Below are positions 43,072 through 52,366 of a stretch of DNA of 64,000 nt, in pieces. The notes under the pieces were generated by a model. It saw only the letters and a list, made by a program, of their open reading frames with translations. It ran no database searches and was not told where the DNA came from. The stretch comes from Paraburkholderia podalyriae (GTDB lineage Bacteria > Pseudomonadota > Gammaproteobacteria > Burkholderiales > Burkholderiaceae), in the NCBI RefSeq assembly GCF_014397785.1, contig NZ_VZQQ01000002.1, positions 248,001-312,000 of the forward strand, written 5' to 3'. The position numbers were made by a program, and so were the translations under genes. How positions within the stretch are numbered: position 1 is the first letter of the stretch; each line of letters opens with the position of its first letter.

Positions 43072-43336
43072 AGCATCGGCCGCGCGCGAATCTGTCAGAT
43101 TTTGTTAATCCTCACGCGCGTTTGATGGTTCGGCGCAACAGCACGGGGACGGATCAACTCGCGGCTGTCAAACTCCTGTATCGTTTGCTAACTTGCCGGC
43201 GATGCAGATCGTGCGTTTTTCCTGCACCATCCATATCAGGCATGTCTGTCGCGCGGCGCCGGGGTCAACGGTCCGCCCGCGCGAGCCTCCCTTCCTGTTT
43301 TGTTGATCGCGCATGACCGGTTGCGCGAGCCTTACC

Positions 43337-44203
43337 ATGACAAAAAATGTTCTGAGCATTCAGTCCCATGTCGTGTTCGGTCACGCCGGCAACAGCGCGG
43401 CCGTGTTTCCGATGCGCCGGCTCGGCGTCAACGTGTGGCCGCTCAACACCATGCAGTTCTCGAATCACACGCAATACGGGCACTGGAGCGGCAGCGCGAT
43501 CGACGCATCGCAGATGGAAGAACTCGTCGAAAGCATCGGCGCGATCGGCATGCTGCCGCGTTGCGACGCGGTGCTCTCGGGCTATCTCGGCACGACGGAA
43601 CAGGCGCGGGCGGTGATCGAAATCGTCAAGGCGGTCAAGGCGGTCAATCCTCGCGCCTGGTACTTCTGCGATCCGGTGATGGGCGCGGCGGGCGGCTACA
43701 AGGTCGATCCGGGCATCCAGGAATTCCTCGTGCGCGAGATGCCGCGAGTCGCCGACGCGATCGCGCCGAATCACATCGAATTGCAGCGCCTCGTCGGCCG
43801 CGAGATCGAGACGCTCGAGGAAGCCGTGACCGCGTGCCGCGAGGTGCTCGCGCGCGGGCCGAAGCTCGTGCTCGTCAAGCATCTGCTCGATCGCAACAGT
43901 CCGGCGGACTGCTTCAACATGCTCGTCGTCACCGAGCGCGAAGCGTGGATGGGACAGCGCCCGCTCTATCCGTTCGCGCGCCAACCGGTCGGCGTCGGCG
44001 ATCTGACCAGCGCGGTATTCGTCGCGCGCACGCTGCTTGGCGATTCGATCCGCTCGGCCTTCGAGCACACGCTCGCCGCGGTGAACGCGGTGGTCAAGGC
44101 GACCTGGCAGGCCGGGCGCTATGAGCTCGAACTCGTGGCGATGCAAAATGAAATCGCCCAGCCGCGCGAGTGGTTCGATGCGTGGGTCGCGGAGACGGCG
44201 TAG
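43337..44203 (+). CDS. pdxY: Pyridoxal kinase PdxY
   Basis: A 288-residue ribokinase-fold enzyme that phosphorylates pyridoxal in B6 salvage. The N-terminus [20 protein letters not shown], the substrate region [12 protein letters not shown], the CDPVMG strand and the anion-hole/catalytic loop [11 protein letters not shown] are intact (the last is GVGD rather than the more usual GTGD). The ATG at 43337 gives the standard length; an in-frame ATG at 43313 would add eight residues. It stands alone between glgA and a small acidic protein gene. Confidence 0.93.
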   Translation: MTKNVLSIQSHVVFGHAGNSAAVFPMRRLGVNVWPLNTMQFSNHTQYGHWSGSAIDASQMEELVESIGAIGMLPRCDAVLSGYLGTTEQARAVIEIVKAVKAVNPRAWYFCDPVMGAAGGYKVDPGIQEFLVREMPRVADAIAPNHIELQRLVGREIETLEEAVTACREVLARGPKLVLVKHLLDRNSPADCFNMLVVTEREAWMGQRPLYPFARQPVGVGDLTSAVFVARTLLGDSIRSAFEHTLAAVNAVVKATWQAGRYELELVAMQNEIAQPREWFDAWVAETA

Positions 44204-44347
44204 TTTCGGTAAGCACGTCGCTCGTCGCCGGGCACCCTCGCCAGCGCCCTGCTGGCGGTCGTCCTATAATGCGTGCCGCGTGGACCAGGGCTTGCGCCCG
44301 CGCTCCATGGCATTTTCAGCATCCGGCATACAGCAGACGAGGCATCG

Positions 44348-44809
44348 ATGGACGGTCATATCCGCAGCGAGCGGGAAGAATTTTTCGAGCAGTTGTGCAT
44401 CAGCGTCGACGCGGACGAAGCGCACGAACAGGAAGCGATCGAGTTCTTCGAGAACCAGTTCGAGCAGCCCGACTTCGATCCGGCGCAATGGCTCGATATC
44501 GCGCTCTACTACTCGCTCGCCGTCGCGCGCGGCATCGTCGACATGGTGACGGCCGACGACAAGGCGCGCAGCAACATCGCCGAAGTCATCGCCGACAATC
44601 TCGACATCTCATATGGCGAGGACGAGTGCCAGCAGTTCGCCGAGACGATCGGTTTCGCGCTGAACAACGGCGTGCCGGTCGATCTCGACGTGGTGCTCGA
44701 CGGCTGCCAGCGCGCGATCGACGACCTCGACACGTGGGCCGACGAAGACACGAAGGCGCCACTGCTGCGTCTGCGCGAAGAGCTGCTGCGTCTGCAAGGC
44801 GAGCGCTAG
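44348..44809 (+). CDS. Small acidic protein of unknown function
   Basis: I cannot assign this 153-residue, strongly acidic, mostly helical protein. It has no signal peptide or membrane segment, and several Asp/Glu-rich stretches (SVDADEAHEQEAIEFFENQF). The C-terminus (LLRLREELLRLQGER) looks like a short coiled coil. The start MDGHIRSEREE was chosen because upstream codons are arginine/proline-rich. It is convergent with the transglutaminase-like gene 61 bases away. Its codon use and GC pattern match the neighbours, so it is probably real. Confidence 0.65.
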   Translation: MDGHIRSEREEFFEQLCISVDADEAHEQEAIEFFENQFEQPDFDPAQWLDIALYYSLAVARGIVDMVTADDKARSNIAEVIADNLDISYGEDECQQFAETIGFALNNGVPVDLDVVLDGCQRAIDDLDTWADEDTKAPLLRLREELLRLQGER

Positions 44810-44870
44810 GCAGTAGCTCGAATCTGCTCGCAGCAACGCAAAACCGCCACACCGGCCGGCGCAGGGCGCG

Positions 44871-46811
44871 CTACTGCTTTGCGCTCGCCGCCCGCACGAC
44901 CACCTCGGCATCGAGATCGCGCTCGATGCGCACGAGGTCGTCGCGAATCGCGATGAATTCGTTTGCCGTGCACATCTGATGCCCGAAGGCGGCGCGCAGA
45001 TGCCGGTTGACCTGCAACGTGCGCGTCGCCGGATCGAAAACGTAGTGCGACGCGAACGTGAGCAGCGGGTCTTCGACCGTGCTGTCGGTCGGCAGGTCCG
45101 TCTCGCGCACGAAGCGCGGCAAGCTGAGCTCCAGCGTTTCATCGAATTCCCCGCCGATGCATGCCCACGGCTGTGTTCTGACGGGCTCCGCGAGCCACGC
45201 CTCGACCTGCGAGCCCATGCCGCCGGCGAGGCTCGTCAGCGCCGGCACGGCGGTCGTGCCATCCGGCCAGATCAGATGCGGCACGCTGCCTTGCATCGAC
45301 GTCGCGAACGGGCCGCCGGTCACGGCGACATCGTCGGTCTGCAACTGCGCGGTGCCGTGCAGTCCGGTTTGCAGCAGACGGCCCGCGGCAAGCTGCTGCG
45401 CATGCTGGCGCGTCGCGCGGCGGAACGTGTTGCGCTCGAGTTCCGCGGTATAGCCGATATCCTCGACGCGGTACGCGTAGTGTGCGGTGCCGCTTTCGTC
45501 GATGTCGATCTGCACGCGCGCGTTGCGTTCGCGCCGTTGCGTGGCGGGCGTGCGCGCCAGCACGCCGGCGTCGACGAGCAGCACCGGGCGGTCCATCACG
45601 CCGCTCGGCAGATAGCCGAATTCGGTGCCGCCCGCCGACGTGTCGGCGAATTGCGCCAGTTCGGGAATCCAGACGATCACGTGATTGATCGCGCTCGCGC
45701 CGTAGCCGGGCACGTCGGGCAGCGTGTAGTACGGGCCGAGATTGAGCAGCGCCGGCTCGCTGCGAATGCCGGCCGCCGCGAGCAGCGCGCCGTAGAGCGC
45801 GACATGGTCCTTGCAGTCGCCATAGCGGTTGCGCAGGATGTCGGCCGCCTTGTGCGGAATCGCCGCCGTCTCGCCGAGAAAGAGCGCGACGTAACGGATG
45901 TTCAGACGCATCCAGTCGTATAGCGCGCGGGCTTTGTCGCGAGGATCGGTCAGGCCCGCCGTCAGTTGTTGCGCGAGACGGACGATTCCCGGGTCCTCGC
46001 GGGTCGCGTCGTTGTCGGCGGGACCGCGATAGCGCGCGGCGAAGCTCGCGAAGTCCGGCACCGTCGATACCATCAGCCGGTCGCCCCAGTTCGCGTAGCC
46101 GACCGCGCCCGCTTCGAGCCGCGCATACGGGCCGTGCCGATAGTCGAACTCGTAGCGGGTGCGGCCATTCGCGCTGACGGGCGGCAGCGCGACGTAGCCG
46201 CGCGCGTCCACATAGAGCGGCACGTCGGCGGGCAGATCGAAGATCAGACGCTGCTCGTCGACGGGCTCGAGCGACGGTTCGACCAGATATCCGAAGGTGC
46301 CCGCCTGCAGCGCCTTCGCGCGCGTCTTGCGAAACGCGAGATGCACGCGCGAGCCGGTCTGGACGCCCGGGAAGATCACGGTGCGCAACACGCCGTCCTC
46401 GAAGCTCGGCGCGCCGGCCGAGCGCGGCTCCTGAACGTCGCGGATCGCCTCGGGGCGGACCGCATGCGCGGTGCCGTCGGGATCGATCGTTTCGGCGGCC
46501 AACAGCTGCACCTGCTCGATGTCCTTGTTGAACCACACGTAGCGTTGCGCGATAGCGTCGACGCCGCTGGCCGTGTCCGCGCGCATCAGCGTGTCGTCGT
46601 GTTCCTCGATGGAGCCGTCCTTCTGGATCACGAACAGATGGACGTCGCGCTCGATCGTCGAAGGCGCGGGTTCGTCGGTGGAGGTGACGATGTCGGCCGC
46701 GGCCGCGCAAAGGGACAAGGCGATGCACGCGAGCCCGATCAGCGCGATCGACGTGTGCGTCAACGTGACGACGATGTTCCCCAGCATGAAGCGGCCGCCG
46801 TCACTCGTCAT
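44871..46811 (-). CDS. Exported DUF3857/transglutaminase-like protein
   Basis: A 646-residue protein. A signal sequence or anchor (about residues 18-39, after a basic start) precedes a DUF3857-type beta domain (about 45-250) and a transglutaminase-like domain (about 265-400). The thiol motif is RYGDCKDHVALYGALL, with downstream INHVIVWI supplying the histidine and aspartate region, so the Cys-His-Asp triad may be active. Substrate is unknown; family members are linked to envelope or exopolysaccharide functions. Start codons are crowded: ATG at 46811 directly follows the stop of the upstream gene (GTGATG), indicating coupling. A later ATG nine codons in is also possible. Confidence 0.85.
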   Translation of the reverse strand: MTSDGGRFMLGNIVVTLTHTSIALIGLACIALSLCAAAADIVTSTDEPAPSTIERDVHLFVIQKDGSIEEHDDTLMRADTASGVDAIAQRYVWFNKDIEQVQLLAAETIDPDGTAHAVRPEAIRDVQEPRSAGAPSFEDGVLRTVIFPGVQTGSRVHLAFRKTRAKALQAGTFGYLVEPSLEPVDEQRLIFDLPADVPLYVDARGYVALPPVSANGRTRYEFDYRHGPYARLEAGAVGYANWGDRLMVSTVPDFASFAARYRGPADNDATREDPGIVRLAQQLTAGLTDPRDKARALYDWMRLNIRYVALFLGETAAIPHKAADILRNRYGDCKDHVALYGALLAAAGIRSEPALLNLGPYYTLPDVPGYGASAINHVIVWIPELAQFADTSAGGTEFGYLPSGVMDRPVLLVDAGVLARTPATQRRERNARVQIDIDESGTAHYAYRVEDIGYTAELERNTFRRATRQHAQQLAAGRLLQTGLHGTAQLQTDDVAVTGGPFATSMQGSVPHLIWPDGTTAVPALTSLAGGMGSQVEAWLAEPVRTQPWACIGGEFDETLELSLPRFVRETDLPTDSTVEDPLLTFASHYVFDPATRTLQVNRHLRAAFGHQMCTANEFIAIRDDLVRIERDLDAEVVVRAASAKQ

Positions 46812-47524
46812 CACTCGCCGTCGTCGAGCTGGCTCAACAGCGCCTGCAGTTTTTCCACGTGCCTGATCAGCATGTGCCGGTGTTTGTCGATCTGTTCGAG
46901 CCGGCCCTCGAGGTCGGCCTGAATGCGTTCGTCGAGTTCGGCCGCGGCCAATACGTCCTCGACCTTCGCGCGCATCGACGCGAGCTCCACCGGCGCATGC
47001 AGCAGATGCCGCTCGAAGCGCCGCACTTCCTGCGCCGCGAGATCGCGCACCTTGCGAAAATGCGCGTGACGGCGGTGCGCTTCGACATCGAGCGTTCCTT
47101 CCTCGATGCGTCGCGCGGGTACCGGCTGCCCAAAAATCGGCTCGGGCCGCAGTACCGTCTTCTTGCGCACCGGATGCGCGGTGCCGCGAAAGCGCGCGAG
47201 CGGCTGCTCGTTGTCGATCGCCTCGCGCGCATTCGACGGGATCTCGTGATCGGCGTGCGGCACGTTCATCCAGCCGCCCGGCAAACCCGTGACCGCCTCG
47301 ACGCCGCGCACGAACTCCTCGCTGAATTCGCGCTGGCCGGACAGCATCAGCTTCAGATAGCTCGCGGAAAACGTCATCATGCGCGCGAGCCGGCTCGCGG
47401 CGCCGACCTCGCTGGTCAGCAACACCAGGTTCGCGCGCCAGACTGGCAGCAGCAGTTCGTCGGAATCTTCCATCGCTGGGTCTTCCATCTTGTCGCCTGA
47501 TGAATCGATGACCGCATCGCGCAT
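46811..47524 (-). CDS. Putative HTH protein with C-terminal coiled coil
   Basis: A roughly 237-residue protein I cannot name. The N-terminal half contains a lambda-repressor-like pattern, GAASRLARMMTFSASYLKLM followed by FSEEFVRGVEAVTGLPGGWMN, resembling the helix-turn-helix and following helix of Xre proteins. The C-terminal third (about residues 150-237) is charged and helical, likely a coiled coil. Start is uncertain: ATG at 47524 and at 47488 (MEDPAMEDSD) are both possible, each with a weak ribosome site. Its stop abuts the start of the transglutaminase-like gene, so the two are translationally coupled and may share a process. Confidence 0.65.
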   Translation of the reverse strand: MRDAVIDSSGDKMEDPAMEDSDELLLPVWRANLVLLTSEVGAASRLARMMTFSASYLKLMLSGQREFSEEFVRGVEAVTGLPGGWMNVPHADHEIPSNAREAIDNEQPLARFRGTAHPVRKKTVLRPEPIFGQPVPARRIEEGTLDVEAHRRHAHFRKVRDLAAQEVRRFERHLLHAPVELASMRAKVEDVLAAAELDERIQADLEGRLEQIDKHRHMLIRHVEKLQALLSQLDDGE

Positions 47525-47787
47525 GTCATCGTTTTGAAAGACTAGTCGCGTCGCGGTGTCGCGCGCAATGCCGGTATGCCGCCTGGCGTGCGGTGTGGCC
47601 CCCGCATCGGCCAAATTCAGCGCAAAACGCGTCAAAACAGGGCTGATGACACATCGCGTGTTGCATTGACACACGTATTCGCGCGCCGTTCCGACCTGCG
47701 TCCGCGTGATGTGGCATGCTGACCCGCCGATGCGGCGCGCGTGGTGCCGCGTCGGTTGCTCCACAACACTGACTTAAGGGTTTTGTA

Positions 47788-47922
47788 ATGAAGAAAATCG
47801 TTGTCGCCATCGCCGCAGCCGTCGCCACCCTGAGCACGATCGCGCCCGCTCAGGCCAATGAGCATCATCACGAGTGCCACAAGGTGCACATTCATCATCA
47901 TTGGGAAAAGCGCTGCCACTAA
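47788..47922 (+). CDS. 44-residue exported His-rich peptide
   Basis: A short gene starting at ATG 47788 after a good Shine-Dalgarno (AAGGG, 8 bases). Residues 1-23 are a clear signal peptide ([16 protein letters not shown], then APAQA). The predicted mature peptide of 21 residues holds nine His and two Cys, including HHHECHKVH and HIHHHWEKRC. Such density points to binding of nickel, copper, zinc or haem in the periplasm; that role is inferred. A strong terminator follows within 40 bases, so it is a stand-alone transcription unit. I know no named family for it. Confidence 0.75.
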   Translation: MKKIVVAIAAAVATLSTIAPAQANEHHHECHKVHIHHHWEKRCH

Positions 47923-47960
47923 TGGCGGTGAAACCGTGTCCGATGGATGCGGTGCGCATC

Positions 47961-47990
47961 AAAAAGCCCCGCTTTCGCGGGGCTTTTTTT
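47961..47990. terminator. Bidirectional Rho-independent terminator
   Basis: AAAAAGCCCCGC-TTTC-GCGGGGCTTTTTTT: a 7-bp GC stem flanked by A5 and T7. It ends the His-rich peptide message on the plus strand and can also stop the hut transcript, whose last gene ends 140 bases away on the minus strand. Confidence 0.92.
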
Positions 47991-48129
47991 CATGGCGCGC
48001 CGCGTCGTGAAACAGCTGGCGCACGATACGCCCTGCGCGCTCGACGTCCAAACCATTCCATATGAACGCGCCGGCACGCAATCACGGACACATGCTGTTA
48101 CACCTGCGGGATCCCCGAACGCCTTGAGG

Positions 48130-48942
48130 TCAGGCTGCCTTCATGCGCGCGAGAGCCGTCGTCACCAGCGCTTCGAGCAGCGGCGCGACCTTCACGGCGA
48201 GGTTTTCATCGTACGCGTAGGGCAGGCGCTCTTCCATGTACGTGATCTGCGACAGTTCGAGTTGCACCGCATGCACGCCCTGCTCGGGCCGTCCGTATTG
48301 CCGCGTGATATAGCCGCCCTTGAAGCGGCCATTGGCGACCGCCGAATAGCCGCCGTGACGCTCGACTAGCGCGGTCAGCGCGTCGGCCATGCCCGGCGCC
48401 GCGCTGGCACCGTTCGAGGTGCCGAAGTTGAAGTCCGGCAGACGTCCGTCGAAAAAACGCGGCACGTGTGAGCGGATCGAATGTGCTTCCCACAACAGCA
48501 CCTTGCCGTGCTTCGCTTTCAGTGCCGCTAGCTCGCCGGTGAGCGCGTCGTGATACGGCTTCCAGTACGCGTCGCGACGGCGGGCGACTTCGGCGTCGTC
48601 GGGAAGATGGCCGTCGAGATAGAGCGGCTCCCTGTCGAACGTATCGACTGGCAGCAGACCCGTGGTGTCCTGCCCCGGGTACAGGTTCGCGCCGTCGGGC
48701 GGACGGTTCAGGTCGATCACGTAGCGTGCGTAGGCCGGCGTCAGCATCGACGCGCCGAGGCGCTTCGCGAATGCGTAGAGGCGGTCGAGATGCCAGTCGC
48801 AATCGTCGGTGCGTTGCGCGACCGGCGTCATCGTCGCGGCGATGTCGGGGGGAATCCGGGTGCCCAGATGCGGGATCGAGATCAGAAGCGGCAGGCTTCC
48901 CTGATGCAGCGAGAAAACCGGCGTGAAGTTCGAAGCAGTCAT
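48130..48942 (-). CDS. hutG: N-formylglutamate deformylase
   Basis: A 270-residue zinc-dependent amidohydrolase that releases formate from N-formylglutamate, the last step of the five-step histidine route. The N-terminus PLLISIPHLGTRIPPDIA, the metal-binding DCDWHLDRLY, and EAHSIRSHVPRFFDGRLPDFN are typical of the HutG/FGase family. It is the last gene of the hut cluster, 51 bases after hutF, and pairs with HutF as expected for this pathway version (as in Pseudomonas). Confidence 0.94.
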   Translation of the reverse strand: MTASNFTPVFSLHQGSLPLLISIPHLGTRIPPDIAATMTPVAQRTDDCDWHLDRLYAFAKRLGASMLTPAYARYVIDLNRPPDGANLYPGQDTTGLLPVDTFDREPLYLDGHLPDDAEVARRRDAYWKPYHDALTGELAALKAKHGKVLLWEAHSIRSHVPRFFDGRLPDFNFGTSNGASAAPGMADALTALVERHGGYSAVANGRFKGGYITRQYGRPEQGVHAVQLELSQITYMEERLPYAYDENLAVKVAPLLEALVTTALARMKAA

Positions 48943-48993
48943 GTCAGTCCGGAATCAGTGGGATCGAAGAATCGGTTCGGCGGGTCATGGCCG

Positions 48994-50379
48994 TTAGGCG
49001 AGCAGTTCCGCGAGTGCCGCGCGGTAGCGCGCATACGCACCCTCTTCATCGCGATGCCTGCGATCGTCGACGACCTTGACGCCGCCCGCATAGACATCGC
49101 GGATCGGCGTGTCGCCGTGCTCGCAGAATACGACGCCCGACAGCCACGCCTCACGCGCATGCTCGGCGATGCTCGAATGAGCGGCGTCGAGCACCAGCCA
49201 GTCCGCGCGATGGCCGGGCTGCAACGCGCCGACCGCACGGCCGCTCGCGTGCGCGCCGCCGTCGAGCGCGGCTGCGTACAGTCGATCCGCGACATGCGTA
49301 GCTTGCGCCGACGCGAGCACGTTGCGCTGCCGGCGCGTCAAACGCTGTCCGTATTCGAGCAGACGCAGCTCGGCGCGCCAGTCGACACCGATATGGCTAT
49401 CCGAACCGACACCGATGCGGCCGTGCGCATCGAGGTAGTCGTGCGCGGGGAAAATGCCGTCGCCGAGATTGGCCTCGGTCGTCAGACACAGACCTGCGAC
49501 CGCGCCGCTCTTCGCGAGCGCGAGCGTTTCGTTCGCATCGACGTGGGTCGCGTGCACGAGACACCAGCGCCTGTCCACGTCGAAACGATCGAGCAGCCAT
49601 TGCACGGGCCGCGCGCCTTCGGTTTCGATGCACGTGTCGACCTCGGCGGTCTGTTCGGCGATATGGATATGCACGGGCGCGCTCGCGTCGATGCCGCCAA
49701 GCAACGCCCGCAACGACGCCTCCGACACTGCGCGCAGCGAATGGGGCGCCACGCCGTAACGCAACGCCGCATGTTCGGGGCGCGCCGCGCGCAGCGTGCC
49801 GAGCAGATCGAGCAGGCTCTCCGGCGTATTGATGAAGCGCCGCTGATCGTCGCGCGGCGCGCGCGCGCCGAAGCCGCTGTACTGATACAGCACCGGCAGC
49901 ATCGTGATGCCGATGCCGCTCGCCGATGCCGCGTCCACTACGCGTTGCGCAAGCTCGGCCTGATTCGCATAGCGCTGACCGTCCTGCGCGTGATGCACGT
50001 AGTGGAACTCGCACACCGACGTATAACCCGCCTTCAGCATTTCGATGTAGAGCCACTGCGCGACGCTCGCGAGGCCTTCCGGCGTCATGCGCGCGGCGAA
50101 TCGATACATCAGCTCGCGCCAGGACCAGAAGTTATCCGTAGCGTTGGCGCGATATTCGGTGAGCCCCGCCATCGCGCGCTGAAACGCGTGCGAGTGAAGG
50201 TTCGGCATGCCGGGCATCAGCGGACCCGCCGCCTGTGGCACGCCCGGCAGCGCTTCGACCTGATCTGGCGTGACCGCGCTCAGCGTGCCGTCAGCGTCCC
50301 ATTCGAGCAGCACGTTGCGGCGCCAGCCCTCGGGCAGATATGCATCAGCGGCGAACAGCGATTGACTGGATTGCGTCAT
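48994..50379 (-). CDS. hutF: Formiminoglutamate deiminase
   Basis: A 461-residue metal-dependent amidohydrolase that converts N-formimino-glutamate to N-formylglutamate and ammonia. The metal motif NLHSHAFQRAMAG, the region HIHIAEQTAEVDTC, LVHATHVDANE and the late aspartate region VGSDSHIGVDW are present. It starts three bases after hutI stops and is followed by hutG, the enzyme that uses its product. Full length. Confidence 0.95.
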   Translation of the reverse strand: MTQSSQSLFAADAYLPEGWRRNVLLEWDADGTLSAVTPDQVEALPGVPQAAGPLMPGMPNLHSHAFQRAMAGLTEYRANATDNFWSWRELMYRFAARMTPEGLASVAQWLYIEMLKAGYTSVCEFHYVHHAQDGQRYANQAELAQRVVDAASASGIGITMLPVLYQYSGFGARAPRDDQRRFINTPESLLDLLGTLRAARPEHAALRYGVAPHSLRAVSEASLRALLGGIDASAPVHIHIAEQTAEVDTCIETEGARPVQWLLDRFDVDRRWCLVHATHVDANETLALAKSGAVAGLCLTTEANLGDGIFPAHDYLDAHGRIGVGSDSHIGVDWRAELRLLEYGQRLTRRQRNVLASAQATHVADRLYAAALDGGAHASGRAVGALQPGHRADWLVLDAAHSSIAEHAREAWLSGVVFCEHGDTPIRDVYAGGVKVVDDRRHRDEEGAYARYRAALAELLA

Positions 50380-50382
50380 GTG

Positions 50383-51624
50383 TCAGGTTCTCGTTGAAGT
50401 CACACCCGACTCGCGCCGCGTATAAACGGTTTCACCCGCGCGCACGACGCGCGCGCACAGCGGCCGGCCGATCCAGTAAGCGAGCTCGGCCAGCGAATCG
50501 ACCGACCATACCGCGAAGTCGGCCGCGCGCCCGGCCTGCAGTGCACCGTGCCGATCGTTCTTGCCGAGCGCGCGCGCCGCATGCGCGGTCACGCCTTGCA
50601 GCACCTCGGGCACGGTCATGCGAAACAGCGTGCTCGCCATGTTCATCATCAACAGCAAAGAAGTCGACGGCGACGTGCCCGGGTTGCTGTCGGTCGAGAT
50701 CGCGATCGGCACCTCGTAGCGCCGCAGCAGTTCGAGCGGCGGCAATTGCGTCTCGCGAATGAAGTAGTACGCGCCCGGCAGCAGCACCGCGACGGTGCCG
50801 GCTTGTTTCATCGCGGCGACGCCGGCTTCGTCGAGAAACTCGAGATGATCCGCCGACAGCGCGCGATGCCGCGCCGCGAGCGCGGCGCCGCCGCCGTTCG
50901 ACAACTGCTCGGCGTGCATCTTGACCGGCAGCTGATAGCGCGCGGCCGCGTTGAACACGCGCTCGCTTTGTGCCAGCGAAAAACCGATGCGCTCGCAGAA
51001 TACGTCGACCGAATCGACGAGGCCTTCGTCCGCGAGCGCGGGCAGCATCGTGTTGCAGACTTCGTCGATATACGCGTCAGCGCGGCCCGCGAATTCGGGC
51101 GGCAGCGCGTGCGCGCCGAGAAACGTCGTATAGACCGACACCGGATAGCGCTCGCCGAGTTGCCGCGCGACGCGCAGCATCTTGCGCTCGCTCGCGAGGT
51201 CGAGGCCGTAGCCCGACTTGATTTCGATCGCCGTCACCCCTTCGGCGAGCAGCGGTTCGAGCCGCGCGGCCGCTTGCGTGCACAGCGACGTTTCGTCCGC
51301 CGCGCGCGTCGCGCGCACCGTCGATACGATGCCGCCGCCCTGCCTCGCGATTTCTTCGTAGCTGACGCCCGCGAGGCGCTGCGCGAATTCGTCCGCGCGC
51401 TGGCCGCCATACACGAGGTGCGTATGACAATCGATCAGACCCGGCGTCACCCATGCGCCGCGCAGGTCTTCACGCGGCCATCCGGCATATTGCGCGGGCA
51501 TTTCAGCCGCCGCGCCGAGCCACGCGATGCGGCCGTCTTCGACCGCGATCGCGGCATCGGCGAGCGTGCGGTGAGGATCGCCCTGCGGGCACAGATTCAG
51601 GTGTTGCCAGACGGTTTGCTTCAT
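50383..51624 (-). CDS. hutI: Imidazolonepropionase
   Basis: A 413-residue amidohydrolase that opens the imidazolone ring to formiminoglutamate, step three of histidine breakdown. The metal motif [20 protein letters not shown], the segment [18 protein letters not shown] and the late [19 protein letters not shown] are hallmarks. It lies 83 bases after hutD and directly before hutF. Confidence 0.95.
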   Translation of the reverse strand: MKQTVWQHLNLCPQGDPHRTLADAAIAVEDGRIAWLGAAAEMPAQYAGWPREDLRGAWVTPGLIDCHTHLVYGGQRADEFAQRLAGVSYEEIARQGGGIVSTVRATRAADETSLCTQAAARLEPLLAEGVTAIEIKSGYGLDLASERKMLRVARQLGERYPVSVYTTFLGAHALPPEFAGRADAYIDEVCNTMLPALADEGLVDSVDVFCERIGFSLAQSERVFNAAARYQLPVKMHAEQLSNGGGAALAARHRALSADHLEFLDEAGVAAMKQAGTVAVLLPGAYYFIRETQLPPLELLRRYEVPIAISTDSNPGTSPSTSLLLMMNMASTLFRMTVPEVLQGVTAHAARALGKNDRHGALQAGRAADFAVWSVDSLAELAYWIGRPLCARVVRAGETVYTRRESGVTSTRT

Positions 51625-51707
51625 CGCGTGCTCTTTGCAGCTCGTTGCATGTCGGTGGATGGTTGTCCGTGAGGGAGCGCATGCGGTGCCCCGTCACGGT
51701 CGACTCG

Positions 51708-52364
51708 TCATCGCGTGTAGCGGATCGTGATCGCGAGCACCGCGCCATCGCCCGCCAGCGTGCAAGCAAGCGCGTTCGGCCCGTCGACGCGCAGCGTGTC
51801 GCCGGTGTCGAGCCGCACAGTTTGCGCGTGCTCCGTCGCCAACGCGACCGTCACCGCGCCGCCCGCGCAAAACAGCAGGACCACGTCGCTGTCGAGCATG
51901 CGCGCCGCATCCGGCTGCGCGCCGGTGCGCCACACTTCCATCTGGCCCTGCGCCACATCGCGCCGAACCATCAGGTTGAAGTCGCGCGTCGCGCCGTCGA
52001 CGAGCCGAGCGTCGATACGCGCCTCGCCGTCGAAGCGCGCAATGTCGAGCGGCTGGCGCAACGCATGCGTGTTGACGACGCCCGCATCGCCCAGCTCATC
52101 GAGCAGCATGCCCGCGCCACACAGCAACACGAGCGTCCGGTCCACGCCGTCGAAGCGCGAGAACGGTCCCGCCTGCGCGACATCGGCGACGCTCACGCGC
52201 CACATGAAGTCGTTGCTCGCCGCGCGCTGGCCGCCGCCGGGCGACGGAAACGCCGCGACCTCGCGCGTGACCCCGCCGCCGTTTTTCCACGGCGCCGCCA
52301 CGAGCTCGGCGCCGCGAATCAGCGTGACGCCTGCCATGTTGCCCGCGTCGTTGGCAACGGTCAC
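51708..52364 (-). CDS. hutD: HutD family protein
   Basis: A 218-residue bicupin-like protein of the HutD (Ves) family. The start VTLIRGAELVAAPWKNGGGVTREVAAFP and VSVADVAQAGPFSRFDGVDRTL (read as VSVADVAQAGPFSRFDGV) are characteristic. In Pseudomonas fluorescens HutD is not a pathway enzyme but limits hut activity, perhaps by binding urocanate or formylglutamate. It starts two bases after hutU and is part of the same transcript. The catalytic status is unknown. Confidence 0.9.
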   Translation of the reverse strand: MTVANDAGNMAGVTLIRGAELVAAPWKNGGGVTREVAAFPSPGGGQRAASNDFMWRVSVADVAQAGPFSRFDGVDRTLVLLCGAGMLLDELGDAGVVNTHALRQPLDIARFDGEARIDARLVDGATRDFNLMVRRDVAQGQMEVWRTGAQPDAARMLDSDVVLLFCAGGAVTVALATEHAQTVRLDTGDTLRVDGPNALACTLAGDGAVLAITIRYTR

Positions 52365-52366
52365 GA

